Source: Deltaproteobacteria bacterium
GTDB taxonomy: Bacteria > Bdellovibrionota > UBA1018
Direction: 5' to 3'
DNA: 19,141 nt
Assembly: GCA_013286765.1 (NCBI GenBank)
Contig: JABDFB010000041.1
Coordinates: 1 to 19,141, forward strand
Within the stretch, counting starts at the first letter, position 1; every line of letters begins with the position of its first letter. The notes beneath the pieces are model-generated. The model did not search any database, was not told where the DNA came from, and was given only the letters and a program-made list of their open reading frames with translations. The translations under genes and the position numbers were made by a program. Below are positions 14,501-19,141 of this stretch, piece after piece.

Positions 14501-15251
14501 GCCCTTTCGGTAAGCGCAGTAGCGCTGAAAGTGCGGCAAAAGGTGTGTTGGCGTTTCCAGAGCCATCCGGAGCTGACGAGGGTTTGGCAGTACCAGCCGT
14601 TATTTGGGTCGGGGTTGTGACAGGATTTGCGGCGTTTAGTGCTTCACTCAGTTTTGCCAAATCACTTGGGGGAGACAGATTCACTGCTGGTTCCATCGGA
14701 GTCGTTGGCAAAAGAGTCAGAGTCGCTGGCGCAGGAGTTGCGGGCATAGACGAAGTAGGCGCTGGCGGGGAAGTCGTAGATGTAGCAGCGTTCGTGACCA
14801 GGAGCGAGAATCCAACTCCATTGATTGCTATGGGGCCATTACTATTTCCCGTAATGGGCTGGGCATGAGATCCAACAGCCGGATTGGATGCAGTCGCGTG
14901 TGGGTGTCCTCTCGGGTGTATTTCCGTAATGTTATGTAGTTCTGAACCAGTGGGAACTGCGCCAGTCCCCCTATCACGATGAACTTCAATAACTTCGGGG
15001 TTTACTCCAAAGTCCATGATTTCGATGCCGCTTTGGCCCTCAAACGCGGCCACTTCAGAAACTGAAAAAGATTCGGCTTGATGTTGTTTCTTCGCGAGTG
15101 TCGCGAGTCCAATCACTGCAACGTGAAGGGCCCCGCCATAAGTTTGAGTCGGCCAGAGCAATGCGGGGAAAATAAAAATCAACGAAATTTGTGAAATAGA
15201 ATAGACAGAAAAACAAACAAAAAAATTTAGTCTTAAAACTCTTCGGAACAA
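11586..15251 (-). CDS. Giant secreted Pro/Ser/Thr/Ala-rich protein with a duplicated domain
   Basis: I recognise no family for this 1221-residue protein. It starts at TTG with GAGG 6 nt upstream; the next Met would lose the signal sequence (RRVLRLN, then hydrophobic 9-33). Residues 155-380 are low-complexity Thr/Pro/Ser with short ordered stretches, 503-597 is Pro/Gly-rich like a stiff linker, and 752-820 and 860-960 are Ser/Ala/Thr linkers. Between them lie folded segments. Residues 666-728 and 979-1041 are two copies of one domain, 25 of 63 identities without gaps. Each ends in a Gly-rich hydrophobic stretch (GGxIAGxG) and QALGN. The C-terminus (1060-1221) is Trp- and Asn-rich and holds four cysteines (1068, 1089, 1121, 1151), with C636 and C655 before copy A; six in the mature chain could form disulfides. 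Export to periplasm or surface is likely. Function is unknown; a structural or adhesin-like role is only a guess. Confidence 0.85.
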   Translation of the reverse strand: MFRRVLRLNFFVCFSVYSISQISLIFIFPALLWPTQTYGGALHVAVIGLATLAKKQHQAESFSVSEVAAFEGQSGIEIMDFGVNPEVIEVHRDRGTGAVPTGSELHNITEIHPRGHPHATASNPAVGSHAQPITGNSNGPIAINGVGFSLLVTNAATSTTSPPAPTSSMPATPAPATLTLLPTTPMEPAVNLSPPSDLAKLSEALNAANPVTTPTQITAGTAKPSSAPDGSGNANTPFAALSALLRLPKGQNQIQIQGQVLPRLPSILSQSPESLAQQTLSLPTSETSSYDVQIPGLPFSLPEYLIPEPTVTASPQTESSSSSTTVPPSSSTPSSTTVPSNLPNPSSLPTAANQNTTSTPTAEPDAAFDLPSLEPIPSVSITTIDQAQQLMLFYTEQLGTGMFSSLANFMTVGDLYSPMPTLIQSTLGKVFDSIVPNQQLSSSITSQNVQAANQQYGDSTATVESMNFASESNLGESSVANTNFISSASPTSAYPSYSVLSTAAAPPPPTQPLPPSSPGTRPPGPSGPTTPNGPPPPNSAAPAPANPGGGPALNPDSGLGPSAVPPNPVAPGPIPDGPARPPDPGVNPGPPGSNPSSDDRLTIEVGPTGYVPYPKNSAYYGAPDSSIPLPLPAVGCVGPINPIDSPLWTPADFFCRWYLQAMTFAPSLSKRIYRMFADYDVTATTITLPMVTFLSPAENSALQINFAILQGAGGLIAGGGILGQALGNLEAGIQTEIMASMYRDAFIETLRVPSSGPPKTGGSGSRTNSTSSSNSTQAAAPTTTPLTDIGSGSGSRSANSTTSASGAASASPSAANSSAKNVPQYFTYQDLQNLAQSSRAARVEAIRNIVTPVIMKGLISTMSVSTASSAAASGSSSTPPSGQAQTAQGPAANPTNDPDLSGLNTDLNTDATASSAAAAEGEESRDISSTIPAGESGGVHPRPGSPGLPIGTQIPTAAAATDPGTAYTQLLQVVPTIPPNWSSEIFSLLSFYKVTPQNVTRQQVNALATLVQSGKQISYYISQVNGGIIAGTGVIIQALGNFPLAAANLNTFDMNETNFRQYFTQATCLPNKNDMFNVGDWDSPDTKNCWRLIQGVWKNTTLPDPKNGSTTTTRRIYRDNCGLKEQSRVEWGNVHQWNQPSYGQVNRAPFCPELPISKDQIGIPHDSTDATRILYEVTQDSGNTFDGNLTYWRTGEGKPRIRDENTGLEFVPVVEGIKKNQ
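12129..12317 (-). repeat. Duplicated domain, copy B (residues 979-1041 of the giant protein)
   Basis: Copy B has 25 identities in 63 positions with copy A, and many of the rest are conservative (I/V, L/I, F/Y). The hydrophobic Gly-rich part (VNGGIIAGTGVIIQALGN) could form a helix pair or membrane-contacting hairpin. It leads directly into the cysteine-containing C-terminal region. Confidence 0.8.
13068..13256 (-). repeat. Duplicated domain, copy A (residues 666-728 of the giant protein)
   Basis: Copy A aligns with residues 979-1041 at a constant offset of 313, without gaps. Shared positions include Y679/Y992, VT (681-682/994-995), QI (703-704/1016-1017), GG (713-714/1026-1027), IAG (716-718/1029-1031) and QALGN (724-728/1037-1041). 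It is flanked on both sides by low-complexity linkers. Confidence 0.8.
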
Positions 15252-15355
15252 CTTGAACCTCTAAACTCGCACTCGTCACGTGACACTGATCATCGGTTGT
15301 CCTAACAAGTCGACTATTCTAAGTCAAATATTTTTTTAGAATTATTAATTATTCC

Positions 15356-15364
15356 TGCTATACT
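15356..15364 (+). promoter_or_regulatory. Extended -10 promoter giving a near-leaderless LOG transcript
   Basis: TGcTATACT (15356-15364) is an extended -10 element, with TATACT matching the consensus at five of six positions; the -35 region is poor and AT-rich. The predicted start is near A15371, only about 6 nt before the ATG at 15377, and no SD is visible. The 125-bp divergent region 15252-15376 also holds the palindrome GTCACGTGAC (15275-15284) nearer the giant gene. Confidence 0.45.
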
Positions 15365-15376
15365 TTTTTTATTACT

Positions 15377-16159
15377 ATGATCGAATCATCAAAACCTTCC
15401 ACGATGGTAGGGAAAACGAACTGGGGAAAAGTCTCGGGAGATACTGAAGAGTTAGTATTCTTGACTGGACCCAATTCCAGATTTTACGATTTTAGAAGAG
15501 CTATTAGAATATTCCTGGAATGCATTCGAGGTTTTCGGGCTTTTCACTTCATTGGCCCCTGTGTGACCGTTTATGGTTCCGCCCGTTTTAAAGAAGATCA
15601 TCCATTTTATGAACTCGGTAGAAGAATGGGTCGTGAATTGGCCAAATCCGGATTTGCGGTGATGACTGGCGGAGGACCGGGCATCATGGAAGCTGCAAAC
15701 CGCGGCGCCAAAGAAAGCAGCGGTCGGAGCGTAGGTTGTAATATCAAACTTCCAAAGGAACAAAAACCCAACCCCTATCTCGATAGATGGATGGAGTTTA
15801 AATATTTCTTTGTACGAAAGCTCATACTTGCAAAATATTCCTATGGATTTATTGCACTACCCGGTGGTTTCGGCACCATGGATGAGCTTTTTGAGATCGC
15901 AGCGCTGATACAGACCGGAAAAATTCGAAGCTTTCCTATCGTCTTAATGGGTAAATCCTATTGGAGACCTCTACTCGAGTTCCTCCGGGGAACAATGGTC
16001 ACACAAGGAACGATCGATTCTCAGGATGTCGATCTTTGGCTCATTACGGATTCCCCCGAAGAGGCCGCCGCCCATATCCGCAAGCGAGCCATTGAGCAGT
16101 TTGGGCTAAAAGCCCAGAAACGACCCCGCCCGCGCTGGTTCTTCTTCGAATCGTCGTAG
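15377..16159 (+). CDS. LOG-family (TIGR00730) phosphoribohydrolase-like Rossmann protein
   Basis: The 260-residue protein carries both LOG signatures: GGGPGIMEAANRGA (98-111) and PGGFGTMDE (162-170), with E170 the likely catalytic acid and R147 in FVRKLI part of the nucleotide site. CVTVYGSAR (62-70) is the first Rossmann strand. LOG proteins release the base from nucleoside 5'-monophosphates; in plants this activates cytokinins, while many bacterial members act on AMP or are uncharacterised. The segment 112-160, with the conserved NPYLDRWMEFKYFFVRK, indicates the longer bacterial subtype. The first 55 residues are an N-terminal extension. Start alternatives are ATG at 15377 or 15404; neither has an SD, and an extended -10 element ends 13 nt before 15377. 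It lies 56 nt before the helicase gene and is likely in one transcript with it. Confidence 0.9.
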   Translation: MIESSKPSTMVGKTNWGKVSGDTEELVFLTGPNSRFYDFRRAIRIFLECIRGFRAFHFIGPCVTVYGSARFKEDHPFYELGRRMGRELAKSGFAVMTGGGPGIMEAANRGAKESSGRSVGCNIKLPKEQKPNPYLDRWMEFKYFFVRKLILAKYSYGFIALPGGFGTMDELFEIAALIQTGKIRSFPIVLMGKSYWRPLLEFLRGTMVTQGTIDSQDVDLWLITDSPEEAAAHIRKRAIEQFGLKAQKRPRPRWFFFESS

Positions 16160-16215
16160 CGGCAGCGGCATTAAAAAATTAACACGTGGCGTATCAAAAA
16201 GTCATCGGATACCGT

Positions 16216-18753
16216 ATGCCTATGAAGATCGTCCACATCGCTGTCAGAGATTTTGCTGTTCCCGCACCCCGTACCGGAAGCATCGAGCCGAACTCCGGTT
16301 TTCGATCATTTGCGGAAGGGCAGGAAATTCACGCCAGAGTACAGCAGAAAAGACTGCAAGCAGATCCGACGTATAAGCCTGAGGTGTGTACTAGTCAGTC
16401 GTTCCAACGTGGTGACTATGAATTTCAGGTCAGCGGTCGAATGGACGGTCTGTTCGGCAGCACGCCCCCCCGTATTGAGGAAATCAAATCGACGTTCAAC
16501 GTTTATGACCTCTACAAGAAACTCCTCGATCACCCTTGGGATCACCCCTACTGCCTTCAACTCAAGACTTATGGATATTTTTACTGGCTCGAGCACAAAA
16601 TCTTGCCGAAACTGTCGTTTCACATTGTCTCGACCCGAAATAGCGACACCCAAGACATGGATGTGAAGTTCGACCTTAAGGAAACTGTCGTCAGGTACGA
16701 AGAATGGTTGGAGCGGCGTCTGGACGAACTCCTTGAGCAAACAAAGAAGTGTGAAAAGAGGTCAGCGCGCCGCAAAGATGTTGCGAGCGATTTTCGGTTT
16801 CCCTTTGAAAATCCAAGATCCGGACAGTTTGAACTGATTCAGTCGATCGAGGCGGGGATCGCCGAAAAACATCGCATGATGATCCAAGCTCCAACAGGGC
16901 TAGGAAAAACGGCAGGAGTTTTATTTCCGGTTTTGAGACAAGCTCTGAGTCGTGGGCAGAGAGTGATATATGTAACTCCTAAAAACAGCCAGCACTTGGT
17001 CGCCGAAGACGCCGTTACCAGATTTCAGGATGTGGGGTCGGCCGTAAAATCCCTAACGCTGACTGCGAAGGCCAAGCTCTGTTTTAAGAATGAACCGCTC
17101 TGCAATCCAGACTACTGCGAATACGCGCGCGATCATTATACAAAAGTTCACGAGAACAAACTGCTCGACGTGCTCGCTCGAAAACGAAAGCTGAAAGCGA
17201 AACACTTTCGCGAGCTAGGCGAAGATTTTCAGGTTTGTCCGTTTGAACTGCAACTCGATGCTGCTCCAGAAGCCGACGTCGTGATTTGCGATTACAACTA
17301 CGTATTTTCTCCGCGGAGTGCGCTGAATAAAGTGAGTGCACTGGAGCTCGACCAAGAAGGCAAAGCGAATCTGGTCATCGACGAAGCTCATAACCTCCCG
17401 TCGCGAGCTATGGATTATTATTCGCCATCGCTATCGAGTTTCGTTCTAGAAAAAATGCGCGAGGAGATGAAAGAGATGACCGAACTACCGCGCCTGATCC
17501 GAACGGAAGCCGAAGAGTTGCTGGAAGAGTGCATGCATGTCGTGGCCTCCTGTCAACCTAAGGACTGCGATCCGAAGGGAACGCTGATCGAACCACCACT
17601 CGAACCATTCTACGAACAAGACTTGCAGCTTCGAGCATTTTTATCGCGTTATTTAGATTCGGACATTGAAATAAAACCTCGTGATGTAATTCTGCGCCTT
17701 TGTTTTTACTGGTCCGAGTTTACAGCCGCACTGGAATTTTTAGAAGGCCAGGGAGATGTGCCCAAACAGTCGGATCAGTCTGCTCTGGCGATTCAGGCGA
17801 TTCAAAATGACCAGAAGCATCCGGAGTTTTTCGTTACTTTTCGTCCGAAACTTCCGTCCGGCGGCACGATCAAAATTACCTGCTGTGACGCTTCCGAAAT
17901 GCTCCGAACCTGTTACGATGCGTACGAACATGTGGTCGGATTTTCTGCGACACTAAAACCGTTTGACTACTACGCCCGACTCTCTGGTCTTAACTCCGAA
18001 CGCCTCAGAAAATCCGAATTCAGCTCGCCTTTCGACAAGGCCCAGCGAAAGCTTCTGATTATTCCGCAGATTTCGACCAAGTACACGGATCGTGCACGCA
18101 ACTACCCGCGAATTGCTGAAACGATTTACAAAATCTCGGAAATCAGACCGGGCAATTACTTTGCCTTCTTTCCGAGCTTTGAATTCCTAGAACGCGTGCT
18201 TGAAGTTTTTGACCCACCGCCTGGTTTCACCGTACTCCGTCAGGAACGCGAGATGAAAGCGCGCGATATCGAGACGATATTATACTACCTCCAGTCCGGA
18301 GCCAGTACTGCCGAAAGTACGGGAGCGGGCGCCAGAACCAGTCCGACCATCGTTTTTGCCGTACAGGGCGGTGTGTTTTCCGAGGGCGTCGACTATCCCG
18401 GGGAAATGATTATCGGCGCCTTTGTCGTCGGTCCACCCCTACCCAACTTCGACCTCGAACGCGAACAAATGCGCGAGTACTACCAGAAATACTACGGCAG
18501 TGGCTTCGACTATGCTTATACCTTTCCCGCTATGGCCAAAGCAGTGCAGGCTGCCGGTAGAGTCATTCGTTCCGAAACCGATCGCGGAATTATCGTCCTG
18601 ATGGACAGTCGATTCATCCACCCCAGCTATACCCAATCTATGCCCGGCGATTGGTTTGAGGAAAGCCCACGAGAGTTAGTGTCGTCGAGTATTTTGCAGG
18701 AAGTGCGAGAGTTTTGGCATGGGTCAGGGGCTGGAACTGAGGCCGGATATTAA
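16216..18753 (+). CDS. XPD/DinG-type Fe-S helicase with N-terminal RecB/Cas4-like nuclease domain
   Basis: The 845-residue protein (an alternative GTG start at 16186 adds 10) probably unwinds and cuts DNA during repair. The N-terminal PD-(D/E)xK domain shows EGQEIHARVQQ (H39), SGRMDG (D77), EEIKST (E89, K91) and Q115-x3-Y119. The helicase then has Walker A APTGLGKT (225-232), a four-cysteine 4Fe-4S site (C289, C296, C301, C341) and the DEAH box VIDEAHN (387-393). These are followed by SAT (577-579), FSEGVDYPG (721-729) and QAAGRVIRS (778-786) with the arginine finger. All motifs look intact. The same domain order is known in Firmicutes DinG-like helicases (PDDEXK_1 plus DEAD_2 plus Helicase_C_2). 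The ATG at 16216 has only a weak GGAT before it; family homology starts near KIVHIAVRDF. It lies 56 nt downstream of the LOG gene. Confidence 0.93.
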   Translation: MPMKIVHIAVRDFAVPAPRTGSIEPNSGFRSFAEGQEIHARVQQKRLQADPTYKPEVCTSQSFQRGDYEFQVSGRMDGLFGSTPPRIEEIKSTFNVYDLYKKLLDHPWDHPYCLQLKTYGYFYWLEHKILPKLSFHIVSTRNSDTQDMDVKFDLKETVVRYEEWLERRLDELLEQTKKCEKRSARRKDVASDFRFPFENPRSGQFELIQSIEAGIAEKHRMMIQAPTGLGKTAGVLFPVLRQALSRGQRVIYVTPKNSQHLVAEDAVTRFQDVGSAVKSLTLTAKAKLCFKNEPLCNPDYCEYARDHYTKVHENKLLDVLARKRKLKAKHFRELGEDFQVCPFELQLDAAPEADVVICDYNYVFSPRSALNKVSALELDQEGKANLVIDEAHNLPSRAMDYYSPSLSSFVLEKMREEMKEMTELPRLIRTEAEELLEECMHVVASCQPKDCDPKGTLIEPPLEPFYEQDLQLRAFLSRYLDSDIEIKPRDVILRLCFYWSEFTAALEFLEGQGDVPKQSDQSALAIQAIQNDQKHPEFFVTFRPKLPSGGTIKITCCDASEMLRTCYDAYEHVVGFSATLKPFDYYARLSGLNSERLRKSEFSSPFDKAQRKLLIIPQISTKYTDRARNYPRIAETIYKISEIRPGNYFAFFPSFEFLERVLEVFDPPPGFTVLRQEREMKARDIETILYYLQSGASTAESTGAGARTSPTIVFAVQGGVFSEGVDYPGEMIIGAFVVGPPLPNFDLEREQMREYYQKYYGSGFDYAYTFPAMAKAVQAAGRVIRSETDRGIIVLMDSRFIHPSYTQSMPGDWFEESPRELVSSSILQEVREFWHGSGAGTEAGY

Positions 18754-18783
18754 ACGGACCTGCCCTACCTGCAAAAAAGATCA

Positions 18784-19141
18784 TCAATGGTTTTTCTTTT
18801 TGGCTTGCTCTTCCTTCTTTTTCTCTTTCATCAGCCAGTCCAACGCAGCACGAGCAATTTGAAGGTTATTTTCGCTATCCAGAATGTAGCCCGGACTGCC
18901 GCGTGGCGGATAAACATCCCGGTACCATGCCATCGCTTCGCGAACATTCGCAATTCTTGCTTCTATAGTACCCCAATCGCGGTTTCGAGCAGTCCGCACC
19001 AAAAGTGTTGCTAAGTCCTTCTTCGCTTCCTTGTTATCTCCTTCCGCGCTCACACGAAGATCTTCAATTATTGGCTTCGCCTTAATATTTAAATCAAAAT
19101 CATCCGTTGAATCAGCACCTACACTTACTCGGGCGCTTCGG
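18784..19141 (-). CDS. C-terminal part of an unrecognised Lys-rich protein
   Basis: This frame is open through the right edge of the window, giving at least 118 residues; a GTG at 19053 exists, but the sequence upstream of it (ending KAKPIIEDLR) reads like continued protein, so the true start lies outside. The visible part has an acidic stretch (ADSTDDFDLNI), then helical segments (EAKKDLATLLVRTARN, IEARIANVREAMAWYRDVYP) and a Lys/Glu-rich tail (MKEKKKEEQAKKKNH). It looks helical and possibly nucleic-acid or membrane associated, but no family is recognised. It is convergent with the helicase gene, 30 bp apart, with no clear terminator between. Confidence 0.7.
   Translation of the reverse strand, partial: RSARVSVGADSTDDFDLNIKAKPIIEDLRVSAEGDNKEAKKDLATLLVRTARNRDWGTIEARIANVREAMAWYRDVYPPRGSPGYILDSENNLQIARAALDWLMKEKKKEEQAKKKNH

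Noticed and set aside
15275..15284. GTCACGTGAC palindrome as an operator for the giant gene
   Set aside because: A single 10-bp palindrome with no clear promoter boxes around it is too weak to call.
1..19141. CRISPR arrays, tRNA or rRNA genes, intact insertion sequences
   Set aside because: No regularly spaced repeats, tRNA-like cloverleaf, rRNA sequence or transposase was seen on either strand.

Overview
The window looks like chromosomal DNA of a free-living Gram-negative bacterium with moderate GC. Several products carry Sec-type signal peptides. Start codons are mixed ATG, GTG and TTG, and the TTG starts sit behind recognisable Shine-Dalgarno (SD) sequences. A glyoxylate shunt indicates growth on acetate or fatty acids. 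I cannot place the organism from sequence alone; a Bdellovibrionota/Oligoflexia-type deltaproteobacterial relative is only a guess.

Layout. 1-1600 (minus strand) is an accessory segment: a Phd/YefM antitoxin and a VapC-type PIN toxin behind a promoter embedded in nested palindromes, followed by a secreted flavin amine-oxidase-like protein cut to its FAD-binding N-terminus. 1600-2613 holds a perfect 15-bp inverted repeat, a 12-codon leader ORF, a YjbQ-family gene (+) and a non-coding stretch with two mutually exclusive hairpins. 2614-4118 (+) is an unrecognised secreted protein, a strong intrinsic terminator and queC (7-deazaguanine/queuosine synthesis), whose ATG lies only 20 nt after the terminator T-tract. 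4142-8270 (minus) is a GNAT acetyltransferase and the aceB-aceA operon (malate synthase, isocitrate lyase). 8360-9184 (+) is a diverged Asp/Glu-racemase-family protein with its own terminator. 9234-11579 holds a HIT protein (minus) divergent over 55 bp from an FMN-dependent alpha-hydroxy-acid oxidase (+), which overlaps a Nudix-like gene by ATGA.

11586-15251 (minus) is the most unusual object: a secreted 1221-residue Pro/Ser/Thr/Ala-rich protein of no family I recognise. It contains a 63-residue domain twice, alignable without gaps at about 40% identity and ending in a Gly-rich hydrophobic stretch plus QALGN. 15377-18753 (+) is a LOG-family phosphoribohydrolase with a nearly leaderless promoter, followed by an XPD/DinG-type Fe-S helicase carrying an N-terminal RecB/Cas4-like nuclease domain. 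The right edge holds the C-terminal part of an unrecognised Lys-rich protein (minus).

The clearest functional link is aceB-aceA in one operon. The alpha-hydroxy-acid oxidase, if it acts on glycolate, would also make glyoxylate for malate synthase; that link is inferred. No CRISPR array, tRNA, rRNA or intact insertion sequence was seen. I found no convincing new multi-gene system; the best novelty candidates are the duplicated-domain giant secreted protein, the terminator-queC junction and the nested operator of the toxin-antitoxin pair.
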